Shown: positions 24,045 through 35,104 of the stretch, piece by piece | Layout of the letters: each line of letters begins with the position of its first letter | Numbering within the stretch: the first letter of the stretch is position 1 | Source of the DNA: Ceratorhiza oryzae-sativae | Lineage: Eukaryota > Basidiomycota > Agaricomycetes > Cantharellales > Ceratobasidiaceae | Assembly (NCBI GenBank): GCA_030998015.1 | Contig: JARWMV010000232.1 | Location: 2,356,001-2,420,000, forward strand | DNA length: 64,000 nt | Reading direction: 5' to 3' | The notes under the pieces: model-generated | Seen by the model: only the letters and a program-made list of their open reading frames with translations | What the model was told of the DNA's origin: nothing | Database searches by the model: none | Made by a program: the position numbers and the translations under genes

Positions 24045-25121
24045 CTATCCTAGACGGTTCATCTGTTTCCTGGCATTGCTGAGTTTATTCCCCGTCGAAT
24101 CCAGGTCGTTCGAGAGCTGATCGAGCATCTCGATCTGCTGTGAGATTTCATTGCCAATGGCCACGCCAATCTGATTCTGCCGTCTCAATATCGCTGAAAG
24201 TTGAGCGAGCTGCGCGTCCTGCTGCTCCATGTGCGCCGACTGCAGCTGCAGCAACCCCTGGTTGTCGAGTGAGCGGGTCTCCGCCGTCTCCTGAGGAGGC
24301 TGCTTCTGTCCAAACACACGGCCAAACGGTTTGGACCCGGTCGTCGAGGCCTGGTCCTGAAGCAACGCCTCGCGATCAGCGGCAGAAGGCAGAACGCGCT
24401 CGGTCCCTCGCGACGTCTGTCGTGCAGCGACCACCATCTTGCTCAGCTTCTCGCAATCGTCCTGGAGACGTGCCACCATATCGTTCCGACGCTGCAGCTC
24501 TCCTTGGCTAAGCCCACCCATAGCAAGGTCGGCTAGCCCTTTAGCGAGGACGCCAACACGGACCACCAGAGCCGAAAGCTTGCGCTTCGCGCTGACGCTA
24601 GCGGTATGCGCCCCTTGTACGTCATTACGATCCGATAGTGCATCACGTTTATTGAGGTCGGAACGGATGTCGCGAGCCATGGTCATGAGGTCGGCCTGTT
24701 CATCAAGCCAACTAGAGGTCGTGAACTGCGAAGCGACATTGTCTCCGGTGTTGGATGTATTAGCGCGGGGGGCGTTCAGAAATTCGCGGAACGACAAGTT
24801 ATCTCGCCACTTGGGGTCCTTGGCTGATACAATAGCTCGGAGATAGGTTTCCAGCCCTGCACGGCGGTCTTCGAGGAGCTTCTCGTCATTGATACTCCGG
24901 CGGAATGAGAGCGAAAGAGAATGTTTCGGGGGAAGTGGAGCTGGGGGTGATTCGCCCGTCGCTTTGGCTAGCTCAACGTCGAGTTCGGTGAACTCAGAGT
25001 ATCGCTTCCAGACTTGCCACGAGCGGACAGGACCTTGTACTTCGATTCTATAGACGGTGTGTGGCTTTGGCTCGGGCCGAGTCTCGTGTGAGCGGACGTG
25101 AACAGCCTGGATGAGAGCCAT
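24045..25121 (-). CDS. VAM7: Vam7-like PX-domain SNARE
   Basis: Vam7 is the soluble Qc-SNARE of vacuole fusion; its PX domain binds phosphatidylinositol-3-phosphate and HOPS. The single uninterrupted frame of 358 codons is a rarity in this window. Residues about 1-120 form a PX domain, with YRIEVQGPVRSWQVWKRYSEF and the PI3P-contact region RRSINDEKLLEDRRAGLETYL. A low-complexity helical middle follows. Residues about 285-350 are a SNARE heptad region (QSAHMEQQDAQLAQLSAIL...GNEISQQIEMLDQLSNDLD) ending without a membrane anchor, as in Vam7. The downstream genes on the same strand are independent. Confidence 0.9.
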   Translation of the reverse strand: MALIQAVHVRSHETRPEPKPHTVYRIEVQGPVRSWQVWKRYSEFTELDVELAKATGESPPAPLPPKHSLSLSFRRSINDEKLLEDRRAGLETYLRAIVSAKDPKWRDNLSFREFLNAPRANTSNTGDNVASQFTTSSWLDEQADLMTMARDIRSDLNKRDALSDRNDVQGAHTASVSAKRKLSALVVRVGVLAKGLADLAMGGLSQGELQRRNDMVARLQDDCEKLSKMVVAARQTSRGTERVLPSAADREALLQDQASTTGSKPFGRVFGQKQPPQETAETRSLDNQGLLQLQSAHMEQQDAQLAQLSAILRRQNQIGVAIGNEISQQIEMLDQLSNDLDSTGNKLSNARKQMNRLG

Positions 25122-25511
25122 TATTCGACTGACGAGATGTTAGCCTTCTGCACACGCCTTGGCAGTATATACCTACTAGATTTATTAATAAAGAGTATTC
25201 TGAAGGCTGCAGACGCGAGTGGCCAAGGCGATGAGTCAAGTCTTAAAGAAACGTAGGCTGGTGGGTATTGACGTCACGAGTGTCTGGCCTGATGATGATG
25301 GTGTATTGTATAGAGAGACAGGTATCCACTGAGGTGCCTGAGTGGTGTTCAGAGTCAAGTAAGTCAAGTATATATTTGTCCTTTGTTTGGGTCAAGCCTC
25401 GTATAAGCGCCGCTATGATAAGGAACCGCGCACACCCGATCCTTACGCATGATTCAATATAGAATATAGACAATAGTTACATGATGTAAGATCGAATTAT
25501 TCCGATGATTT

Positions 25512-26152
25512 TTACGAGCTCCCCCGACTCTCTTGTTCTCGCTTAGTCCAATCGAGCCACGAACCAGAGTAATTCTTCACGCTAGGCATACCTTTAAGTC
25601 GCTTCGGGAGTGCTACCATTCAAACGAGACTCACTTAGTATAGCCATATTTGTGAGCAATATCGGCCGCAGTCGCGCTACGTTTACCACTTCTACAGTAG
25701 ACCACAAACTCTTGCTTCTCGGTTGGCTTCTTGAACCCATGCTTGTTCCGGAACTCGTCTTCGGGTGAACGCAGAGCTTCAGCAAAAATTGATAGAGGAA
25801 GCGGAACAGCAGATGGGATGGATCCCTGTGCAATTTCGTCACTCTCTCGAACATCAATCAGGTAGACGTCCTTCGTGACACCAATTCATGAGCGACGTAA
25901 TAATTGAATGTCTCCCTACACCCGACTTACCTCGCCAGGCTGCTCAGTACGTGGTTTGATGTCTTCATAGGTTACAACAGGGGCAGACCAATCGGGGTTT
26001 ACCGAGTGCAGCTTTGTGGTGTTATGTCGCTGAGTCTGCATGATTGCAGGCATCACTGGGCGAGACATGGCAGGCAATACTATGGTTCGAGACAACGAGG
26101 AACGGAGGCCTGCTGCCGTTGCGCGTAGCATAATGGGTCGCAACATTGGCAA
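25512..26152 (-). CDS. Mitochondrial rhodanese-domain sulfurtransferase
   Basis: This is a single-domain rhodanese, related to the yeast RDL1/RDL2 (Aim42) thiosulfate sulfurtransferases. The first about 35 residues (MPMLRPIMLRATAAGLRSSL) are Arg/Ser-rich without acidic residues, consistent with a mitochondrial presequence. After one intron near 25870-25930 come the domain blocks DVYLIDVRESDE, GSIPSAVPLPLS and the active-site loop VVYCRSGKRSA, whose Cys carries the persulfide. The last exon VKNYSGSWLDWTKRE matches the domain's C-terminal Y-x-G-s-w pattern. The stop is TAA at 25512-25514. An inner Met six bases downstream is an alternative start. Confidence 0.88.
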
Positions 26153-26879
26153 TATCGGCCGTGGTGGTCGGTTCTGAAATGACGATGCAAGGATGGCGTC
26201 TTGCTTAGTGATTGACCATCAAGTCACCTGACTGTCTCCATTAAAGCAATTATTTCCTGTATTTTAATTTGTAGCATGGCGATAAATTTTGCAACAGATG
26301 TGCTAGCCGTGAGTTAGATTAGACGAATGAGAGACGTAGAAGAGGCTGCCGACTTCATTTCTAGGTCTCATGACAGCAATATCCTGTCGGGCTTTGCTGA
26401 CTCAGAGGACCCTGCGCTCAAATCGCGCATCCTATAAAAGCGCACAAACAGCTCATCATGATTAGCCCTCCCTCGAATTCATCATTCGCGTTCGCGCATT
26501 GTTGGCGTTCTTAGCTTCTAAATGACTACTTTTTCCTGCTGTTAAGGCTCTCCGTGTCCTGTTCCTTGCCTATCGCCTGCCTATCTCGTTCTGTGTACCT
26601 GTCCGAGCTGGAGGGGGAGATGTAGGGGGTCTAGCTCTGGATCCTTTCCGTAATACCGAGCCAAACCAGGGGAACACTTCGGCCGCACACGCACGACGTG
26701 TGAACATCTTCAACAAAGCATGTGTTCCTTCGGGAGTTGCGGTTCGAGGCGAGTATTTGGCAACAACTGATTTAAGATCACTCCAAGAGTATCCGAGGTC
26801 CTGGTTTTGGCTTGCGACCGGACCGAGAGCTCTAGATTGGATGCTTGCACCCATCCTCAACCATCCCACCTTGAACACG
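26153..26879. promoter_or_regulatory. Divergent intergenic region upstream of the copper cluster
   Basis: About 730 bp separate the rhodanese gene (-) from the CTR gene (+). No gene was found in it. It should hold both promoters. I searched by eye for the copper-response octamer used by Mac1-type regulators and saw only a partial TTTGCTGA at about 26391. A pyrimidine-rich leader (26520-26620) lies before the CTR start. A plus-strand frame from 26700 runs into CTR; a start there would remove the obvious signal peptide start at 26880, so 26880 is preferred. Confidence 0.35.
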
Positions 26880-27591
26880 ATGGAAACTATGTTATGCGCT
26901 CTTTCGGTTATTACTGTTCTTCCCTCCTTCGTATCTGCCCAGCACGTTCATGGAGGAGACGCAAATGGAGCCGGCGGCGTGATGATGATCCCCTATCTAC
27001 ACTTTACACCTGGAGATGCGTTGTTTTTCAAGGACTGGGTACCCAGGTCATCAGGAGCGGTAGGAGGCGCATGCGTTGGTCTGTTCGTTTTGGCTATCTT
27101 ACAACGCTGCATCTCTGCGATGAGAGGAGTGATGGAGCAGCACTGGAAGCATCGGTGAGCAATTCCGTAACAAGAGAGAGAGAGGATGAAACTTCAACGA
27201 TGGCTAGATCTGATGCTCTCCTTGCCGCGCAATTTGTGCGCCTCAACAACTCGAGAACTTCTTCCGACAAAGTCTCCCAAGGGGGCGGCTGTTGCGCGCC
27301 CGAGGCCGGAGCCACCCAAGGACCCGCCGCTCACCCAAGGCTTCCTCCCTTCATCCTTTCCCATGAGCTGGCAAGAGGTGGCATGCAAATAATACAATCC
27401 TTCTTCGGATACGCGCTGATGCTTGCTGTCATGTAAGCGCTATTTCTTAGCTAGACCTATCAGGCTGAGACGCCCATTGCTTCTCTTCTAGGACGTTCAA
27501 CGCCTCCTTCATTATCTCGATTCTTCTGGGCTTGGGAGTTGGGGAGATTCTGTTTGGGCGATATACTCATGGACTAGCACACGCAGAATGA
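26880..27591 (+). CDS. CTR: Ctr-family high-affinity copper transporter
   Basis: Ctr proteins are trimeric channels that import Cu(I). Three exons (26880-27154, 27208-27432, 27492-27591) give a 199-residue protein. It starts with a signal-like segment (METMLCALSVITVLPSFVSA) and a short His/Met ectodomain (QHVHGGD...GGVMMIPYLHFTPGD). TM1 follows (about residues 52-80). A cytosolic loop contains a Cys-Cys (GGGCCAPE). TM2 holds the diagnostic selectivity motif M-x3-M-x12-G-x3-G exactly (MLAVM, then 12 residues, then GLGVG), partly encoded across the second intron. The gene is followed 353 bp downstream by a BIM1-like gene and then a metalloreductase, all in one direction, which fits a shared job in copper uptake. 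Whether it sits in the plasma or vacuolar membrane cannot be decided; few Met clusters are present. Confidence 0.92.
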
Positions 27592-27944
27592 GCGCCGTTT
27601 ATTGTTTTATGTTATTTTCATGTCGTCATATATACTTTACACGCAAAGCTACCGTGGCGATACACTACGAGCATCCAACCCTAGGTAGCTATCGGAAGGG
27701 CGTGTGGGGGCGACCAAGCGTTGCCGACTGGACGGTGCCAGGCGTCCAACGCCTGAAATCCACAGCTTTCGAGAGCCATCATTCGCCGACCCACAGGGTG
27801 ATTCTGAACCGTGAGGAACAGGAACACGGAAGAGTTGCCGAACTCCAAGGGGTACAAAAGCCAGCCCAGGATGGCTGCTTTCTTCGTCCTGCCCCCAACG
27901 GCCCCCGCCCGCCAGATAACACACCTTTCCTAAACATACTAAAG

Positions 27945-28802
27945 ATGATGATCCGTGCTATTGCCATTGCTTCACTCATCGGGAGTGTCGCTGCTCATTT
28001 TACTCTCGACTGGCCTCCGACTCGCGGCTTTGACGAGGTGCGCGTAATTCGCTCAATCAGACCGCATTAGCGCTGATAATTCTTGCAGGACATCGAAAAC
28101 AAATTTTGTGGTGTGTTCCGACTTAAATAAGTACTATTCACCCTATGTTGACTTGGATCCGTTTGCACGACTTAGGTGGATTCAACACTCCTGGGCCGCG
28201 CTCTCCTTTTCCGCTGGGGGCTGCAGGCATTAATATCGACAGGTGAGCTAATTTCGCGTACCTAAGTATTCAAGTTAATCTATGATATCTCAATAGCCAC
28301 CATGACACTGCCAACGTAATCGCCCTGATTTCATTCGCCGCCAACCCTCAAAATCTCACCCAGTTCAGTAACTCGAGCAACGGCGCGCAGCTCACCGACT
28401 TTATCAGGCTCACCAAGCAAGGTGAAGCCTGCCTTCCTGTCAATATTCAGTCGCTCGGCCTATCCAATGTCTCCAACGGCACGAACGCAACGATCCAGAT
28501 TCAATTCGACGGTGGAGACGGGAATTGTGAGTACTTGAGTCGGTTGTGCGCGAACGCTGAAATAGCTCATGTTGGTATTTGCATTTGTTTGATTAGTGTA
28601 CCAGTGCGCGGATGTGACGCTCATTAGCGGCGCGACTGTCCCATCGAATGTGACGTGTGCTTCGGGCGCGGCGTCGCCTTCTGGCTCAGCTTCGGGCACT
28701 GCGCCCAGCTCGACAGGAAAGCCAAACGGTGCAGTCGGTTCTCGCGCCCAGGTCGGACTAGGAGCAGGATTTGCGGGGTTGCTGGCTGCGATGTTCCTGT
28801 AG
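27945..28802 (+). CDS. BIM1: BIM1-like (X325 family) GPI-anchored copper-binding protein
   Basis: This family resembles lytic polysaccharide monooxygenases in fold but binds copper for uptake; the Cryptococcus member Bim1 works with Ctr1. The start at 27945 gives a signal peptide (MMIRAIAIASLIGSVAA). Cleavage exposes His as residue 1 of the mature protein (HFTLDWPPTRGF), the first ligand of a histidine brace. A second His pair sits in DSHHDTANV, created across an intron near 28241-28297. Four Cys residues, N-glycosylation sequons and a Ser/Ala/Gly-rich tail follow. A C-terminal hydrophobic stretch (VGLGAGFAGLLAAMFL) signals GPI attachment. Four introns fit. Its position between a copper permease and a metalloreductase supports the copper role; the biochemical function is inferred from the family. 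Confidence 0.88.
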
Positions 28803-29047
28803 AATAGTTGGTGCCTACGTAGCGCCTGGCTTCGGATATTTTATTCAATTTTGATTTGGATAGCCGAGTTGTAGGCAGAAACTGGCAAAGCTCCCATGAA
28901 GCACACTGTTGACCGAGCGCGAGAACTGAGACCCCGGAAACCTCTGGACATGAACCGACTATCACATCTCCCCTGCCCATGGATATAATAATCCCCGACA
29001 GAGCAAGAGGCTGGAGCCTTTCCCCCCACTTGAGGCACCTCTCTCCA

Positions 29048-29055
29048 CGAGCAAA
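29048..29055 (-). promoter_or_regulatory. Possible copper-response element upstream of the metalloreductase gene
   Basis: The minus strand reads TTTGCTCG, which fits the yeast Mac1 copper-response pattern TTTGC(T/G)C(A/G). It lies about 50 bases before the start codon at 29106. A second near match (TTTGCTCC, one mismatch) lies on the plus strand at about 29092. A chance match in 300 bp is not rare, and basidiomycete regulators may use another site, so this is weak evidence. Confidence 0.25.
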
Positions 29056-29105
29056 GCTGAATTGCCGTGCTCGACGATTGCTTTTGCTCCACCACTGCCA
29101 TCGCC

Positions 29106-31192
29106 ATGTCCCTCGATGGCGCCCCCATTCCACCCCCAGAGCTGCAGATTTACAAGTAAGCCACGGACGTACTCTCCAACGTCAGCGTACTTGAGCGTGT
29201 CGCTTTTATAGCTCGTATGTGATTGATCCTCGATATGCGCGGTATTTCACAATCGCCTGGACGTCGACTCTGGCGGCGTTTACAATACTCAACGCACCCA
29301 GTCTTGCTCGCGCAATTTACCGAAGGCGCCTTCCCTCTCCCAAAGGCCTTTGGGAGAATGCCACTGGTTATCAGCTTGTCCAGGAGGACGAGGGGAAGCT
29401 GAGAGTGAATCGCCTAGGATCGGATTCACCGCCTGCATCGGGCCAAAGTGTGCTTGGGAGAACGCTTTCGGTAGCAGGTTCAGTGGTCCAAACCGTCTCT
29501 CTTAAATCACTCCGACGCATGCGAATCGATTCGGGTCAACGTAAGTTGGACTTGAGAATGCTTTCATCAATATGAGTCAATTACTGATGAGCTATTTTTG
29601 CGCACAGTAATTTTGCTCGTTGGCGCTACAGTTGCAGCAATACTCTGTCTCACACAGGCGTCTGAACTTAGATCCAATTCTAACCGAGCGGGTAAGGGAA
29701 CTTTTTTTTTTGTTCAAATATCTTACTCAACGGCTGCAGGTTTTATGGCCCTTGCGTTGCTCAGCCCAACTTTCTTGTTCGCGTCCAAGAACTCCCCTGC
29801 TGCTTTGCTACTCGGCAAGGGATACGAAAAATTAAACTGGATTCACCGATGGGCTGGGCGTCTTCTCTTCCTAATGGCAACAGTTCACGGTTCGCTTTGG
29901 ATCAACAACAGGATACGGAACGGAAAGGAATATTTACTCCGTACGGGAATTAAGGAAAGGAGAGGGATGGCTGCGTACGGAACGTTATGCATGATCGTGC
30001 TGCTCAGCCTTCGCCCTCTCCGTTCATACGCATATCAGTTCTTCTATTTGTCCCAGTACGTGTATCCCTCACTCATACCTTGAATTACACTGAACTGACC
30101 CTGCCAACAGTATTTTGGGTTACATTACATTCTTTATTGTTATATGCTACCACACCCCATATGCCGAACCATGGATATTCCCTCCGATTGCATTTTGGGC
30201 ACTGGATCTTGTGTTGCGGCTCTCGCGGTTCCGCCTGAAGGATGCTTATTTAACACCTGTTGACCAACAGATGACCCTGGCAAGTACTGTTTCTCCCCTG
30301 TAAACCTTAACACTAATTTCTATTACAGATCCGGATACCCGATGTACAGGGTGGTTGGATGGCAGGGCAACATGTTCGTCTCCGAGTGTTTTTTGGTGGC
30401 CGACCGTTTGAATCACATCCGCTTACTATACTTAATGCGGACTCGTCCACCACTGTCCTACCCCAATCCTGCCCAACTTCGACTGGAATCACTCTCGGGG
30501 CTCGGGCTGTGGGGGACTGGAGCAATGCCTTGCATGGTTTCGCGGCGGAGAGCCCGTCTGGCAGCGATGTGCGGGTTAGCGTCATGCTTGATGGCCCTTA
30601 TGGTGGCCTTAGCCTTGATTTAGGCGATTTTGAGAGCGTGTTACTAGTCGCTGGTGGAAGTGGCGCAACGTTCACATTGGGAGTTCTGGACGACATTGTT
30701 GGAAGAATAATCAGACATGGTAGAGGAAAGGGCGAGAAGACTCGCCATATAAAATATGTTTGGTTCATCAAGTCGTACGGTACGTCACACATTCATGAGG
30801 CTTATTCGAGAGGCTGACTATATGCAGGATGTATATCTTGGTTTGCCCCTATATTTGCCCATCTCGCCGAGGCATGTCATGGAAGCTCACTTTCTCTGTC
30901 GTTCCACTTCTACGTGACATGTCTATGCGACCCCGGTAACCTCATGGCCATCCGTAATAGTACAACACAAGAATCCAAGCCAACCATCGGGGATATACTT
31001 GTTCCGCTACTGGAGAATAACACCGATACTGAAAAGGGGACATTTTCTCGTGTCACGGGGGGGATAGCGGTAGCCGCAAGCGGTCCAGAGTCGTTGGTGT
31101 GTCAAGCCCGGAATGCCGTGGCCAAAGTTGGCCCAAAGGCTGCCATGCGTGTCGGGGGGATCCAGATACATACAGAATTATTTGCCCTTTAG
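29106..31192 (+). CDS. Ferric/cupric reductase (FRE-type transmembrane metalloreductase)
   Basis: This is an NADPH-dependent reductase that passes electrons through FAD and two hemes across the plasma membrane to Fe(III) or Cu(II). It has an N-terminal helix, then the ferric-reductase transmembrane domain. The two bis-heme His pairs each have 13 residues between: H in KLNWIHRW with H in TVHGSLW, and H in LSHILGY with H in ICYHTPY. The third of these His codons is made only after splicing (30054-30055 joined to 30111). The cytosolic part has the FAD motif HPLTI and the NADPH-binding LLVAGGSGATFTLGVL. The protein ends near GGIAVAASGPESLV. About seven short introns are used. The gene follows the CTR and BIM1-like genes in the same direction, suggesting it supplies Cu(I) to the Ctr channel. 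Confidence 0.9.
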
Positions 31193-31549
31193 TTTGTTAA
31201 TCTAGTCCCTATGTCATGATGGATAATATTTCATTTGTTTGGCGAAACAAAAGGCGTGAAGCTAGATATTTTGAATGATCCGCAAGTTGTGTCCCAGCGG
31301 CTAGTGGTCGTGTGTTAGTGGCTGTGCTGAGCTATAGCGCTTGCTCTCAAACGCGACCAGACGCGACCGACCCAACAGTGCATCTCGCTTGACGAACTTG
31401 AAGCGGGACCAACGCGAGGCAACGGAAATACTAGTCGTGAGTATCTAGGTTATTAGCTGGCTAATATCTCGTGTTGACAATACGATAGAGCAACCGCTAG
31501 GTGCTAGGTCGAACGAACAACAAACATCGAGAACGGGCTATAACTAGCG

Positions 31550-34500
31550 ATGGCGGAGGACCTCAACGCTATTCTCGCATCGTCTCGCGGACTTGTCGCT
31601 CACCTCCCTCGCCCGGATCTCCCATCGATTAATCTCAGCCTTGACCAGATTGAGGCACAGTCCCGACGGTTGGTGTCGAAACAACCAGTTGCGCCTGGCA
31701 CCGGGGGGAAGGCGTGAGCATTTCTACTTTAAATTTGTGTCCATATTGAGGCTCATGTCTTTCGTATAGTACGTACCTGCTCGCCGGTGGAAATGTGGAT
31801 GCCAACGCTCATGCTGACTTAGTGGCAAACTTGAACACTGCTGCGACGTTTGCTCCACTAACGCAACTACACGATGCTGATGTGTCTGGCTATCTCCGCC
31901 ACTCTCATGAACAAACTATCATTACGTGCATAGAAGAGGGCAGACGAGAAACGGAGCAGGAGTTCTATCGTGTTCTAGACGAGCGTGTTCGACGGGATTG
32001 GGAGGTTCGCAAGAAGAAGATATTCGACGAGCTTGGGAAGTTCAATACCGGGGATAACACGAGAGGAGGCAGTAACCTTCGTGCAAGTGCTTTGGGGTAC
32101 TGTTCGCGGATCTGCCAGTGGGGTGTGTAATGCTTCCCTGGTTGAACAACTCATTTGCTGACCGGCTTCATAGGCTATCTCACAACCTGCAACATCTTTG
32201 TCCATGTTCAATAAAATGATGGCATATGATAAAATCGTACGCGGATTGAACCAAGCTCGGCTGGCTGGTACCGCGTATCCTATCGTTTCGGCTCTCATAC
32301 AGACAGCACAAACATATGCAGACGTGAGTATCACTTTTGTTTTCAGTTGTTCATGGACTAAAATGTTTGAAAGTCTGCACCTAGCATCGCTCCTACTCTC
32401 GAATTGCTTCGTTACATGGTCGCAGAACCTCCTTCTCTTAGCCTTCCCTCCTCTCACTCTCAGGCCCACATTCTGAACACTCCACTTCTCGAGCGACGGT
32501 ATGCCCAAGCCCACCTTGGTAACCAAGATACCCCTGCTGCTGCTGAACTTCGAACAAATATTGCAAACGGCGCTCGCGTTGGATTAGAGAAGCAGTATCT
32601 TGAGTTTGTGGATGCCACGATCCAACGAGACCCTGCCAATGCCGCAATTGGGGGCGATCCGAGTGTTTCGAATCGAATCATGGGCTACTTGAGGTGTGCG
32701 TTTTATCGCGGGGGACGTTGGGACGAAGACTTGGAGGTTAGTTCTCAGTTCTCAAAACTGCTTTCTTTATTTTTCTTTATTTTAATTTTAATCTTTTACT
32801 CATTCACTCTTTCAGTTGCTCCGAGGTCGACCAGTGTGGGCACATATATTCTATCTAGTGCGAACCGGTCATCTTCGCGAGGCTCTTGACGTTGCAATCG
32901 AATCAGCGGATGCTCTTGAGCGCAGCGAACAGTACTTCCTTTCCTATTTGAAGGCATGGGTTGAGTCGAGCGACCGAAGGTGAGCTATATTTGGGTATGT
33001 GGTTAAAACACTAGCCAATAATCGATTAGGCTCCCAAAAATACTCCGTGATCGGCTTCAGACGACATATAACTCACACATTCTTCACTCCCCGAACGCTG
33101 ACCCCTTCAAAGTTGCACTTTTCAAACTCATTGGCCGGCTTGATCCTAACCGCCGAGCTGTGCGTCGTGCGACCAACACGGCAGAAGATTGGATATGGTT
33201 CCAGCTTGCGATGGTTGATGAGGATGAAGGCAATGGCTTGCGCGAGCTCGGTCGGGTGCTAGAAGGATACGGCGAGAAACACTTTGAGGGCTCGGGCGCT
33301 GCGAAGAAGGGAATGTGGGCTCGTGTATTAATGGTTTGCGGGTTATTTGAACAGGTGGGTTGAGCATTGTTGGAAGTTGGATATTTTAATAACCCAGCAC
33401 TCAGGCTGTTGCGGCCCTGTACGAGCACCCCGATCACCGCATTGAAGCCGTCCACATTGCGATTGCCTTGGCGTACTATGGGTTGCTTCGAGCACCATCC
33501 ACTTCAGAAGCATCCCAAGTAGACATTCGTACGTAGACTCCCGTTCTTCGGATGCAGGACGCTGAACTGACTACGGCACTAGTCACAGCGATACCCTTCC
33601 AGCCTCATGCGCTAAACCTGGCACTCCTCATCACTCGATACGTCAAGCCTTTTATGACCTCAGACCCGAAAGAGGCCATTCAATATGCATATTGCATATC
33701 ACTGAGCCATGACCAGGGTCAGAACGTTGGAAAGAGCAGGTTGATTACGCGCGCGAACTGACTCGCCGAATCGTTGTGGCGGCCCCTGCTGGCTGGGATG
33801 ACTTGGTCGGTGGATTGCGACCAGACGGTACACGTTATGTGAGTATTCTAACATGTTTTTCAGTATCCTTCTCATTATTTTGAAGTCTGGAGTTGTCGAG
33901 CACGACATGCAACTCCTTCACATCAAGAACAGGGACGAGTATCGCGATGTCATTGTTTTGCCAGCTGCCCAACTTTGCGAGCAAGATCAAAAGCCGATTG
34001 CGGCTATCCGCTTGTATAATCTCGCTGGCAAAACCAACATCGTTCTCGTATGTCTCAGCCGCGCCCTCGGTGATTCTCTCAGCAACCTCAGCTCGAACGC
34101 GGAAGAGGCGAAACAACTCGAAGCAAGTGCGCGTGAAATCCTCACCCACTATGAGCGGCGGGGAGAGACGCTTGACCAAAATCAAGTCAGGGTTATCCGA
34201 AAATTACTCAAAGCCCGGCAAGCGATCGCCCTCAGCGCAGCAGGTGATTTGGAAGGAGCTCTCGCCGTAAGTCTTCATTTAATCGACTGACTTTTGTCGC
34301 TAAACGATGTTTATAGGCACTCGATAATTCAGATCTTCTTCCTCTGGATGCGGAGACGTCAACCATCGCGCGGCGCGCTGAAGAGTTCCGGGACCAAGAT
34401 GATCCTCTCACACACAATATTGGGCAGTTGTTGATCCTCGCAATGACTATTTTACATCAGATTCATATGCAAGCCAAAGGTGCACAGTTTGGAGATACTG

Positions 34501-34686
34501 GCAAGCAGAGCGTGAGTTTCAGGCGACCAGAGTATTGGGATTACGCTGACGTCTAGAGTTCAGACTCTGAACATTGTTAAGAAAAAAACCCGCGCGCTGA
34601 TATCGTTCGCGGGAATGCTAAAATATCGTCTCTCAGCTGACATTTTTGGGCAATTAACAAGGATGTCGGTGACTGTTCTACATTAA
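31550..34686 (+). CDS. NIC96: Nucleoporin Nic96/Nup93, frame break near 33733
   Basis: Nic96 is the linker nucleoporin of the inner ring; it binds the Nup62-type trimer and Nup188/Nup192. The N-terminus (MAEDLNAILASSRGLVAHLP) leads to a helical segment with HEQTIITCIEEGRRETEQEFY. The alpha-solenoid follows, including RIMGYLRCAFYRGGRWDEDLE, FYLVRTGHLREALDVAIE, AVRRATNTAEDWIWFQLAM and YGLLRAPSTSEASQ. The C-terminal exon TLNIVKKKTRALISFAGML ends at TAA 34684-34686 and uses an acceptor at 34568. About ten introns of usual size fit. At 33731-33736 the family sequence VGKEQVDYARELTRR is reached only if one base is restored in the AAA run. The exon join around 32060-32170 is uncertain. Confidence 0.88.
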
Positions 34687-35104
34687 TGTCATCTGTTGCT
34701 CTGTACCTCCTTTAGTAATCGAAAGTCCTGCCCTGCACATCCTCGGTCCAAGATGTATATTTGTTACCTGAATAGGACCCACACTAACCGAGTCAATGAC
34801 GTAAATACAGGACGTGTCAGGCTAGTCTCTTTTCTCTTCTCGCCACCTGGCATCCAGGGACGAGTCAAACTTCGATTCCTTAGCTCTACCGCGAACGCCT
34901 CGAAAGAGCCAACCGTGTAAACTTCTGTACCCAACGTCGCAGCTGCATTGATCTCGTGCTGCGCTATTACTGCGGATTGTTTTCACATATTACGACTTCA
35001 ACCAAAGTCTTCTGGCGCTTACGACCCAGCTGTATCGCTTGCTCTCTTCACTTTTATACCGTCCACATTCGCCTTGGCACGGTGCTTAGCACTAGCAGAG
35101 CACA
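34687..35104. other. Intergenic, NIC96 terminator and ABC-gene promoter
   Basis: The segment of about 420 bp holds no recognisable gene. A 74-codon plus-strand frame at 34696-34920 has no known motif and no splice partners. The region should contain the NIC96 3' end and the promoter of the next gene. Confidence 0.4.

Noticed and set aside
26700..26880. Upstream extension of the CTR gene to an ATG at 26700
   Set aside because: It would bury the signal-like MLCALSVITVLPSFVSA segment behind 60 non-conserved residues; the start at 26880 fits the family.
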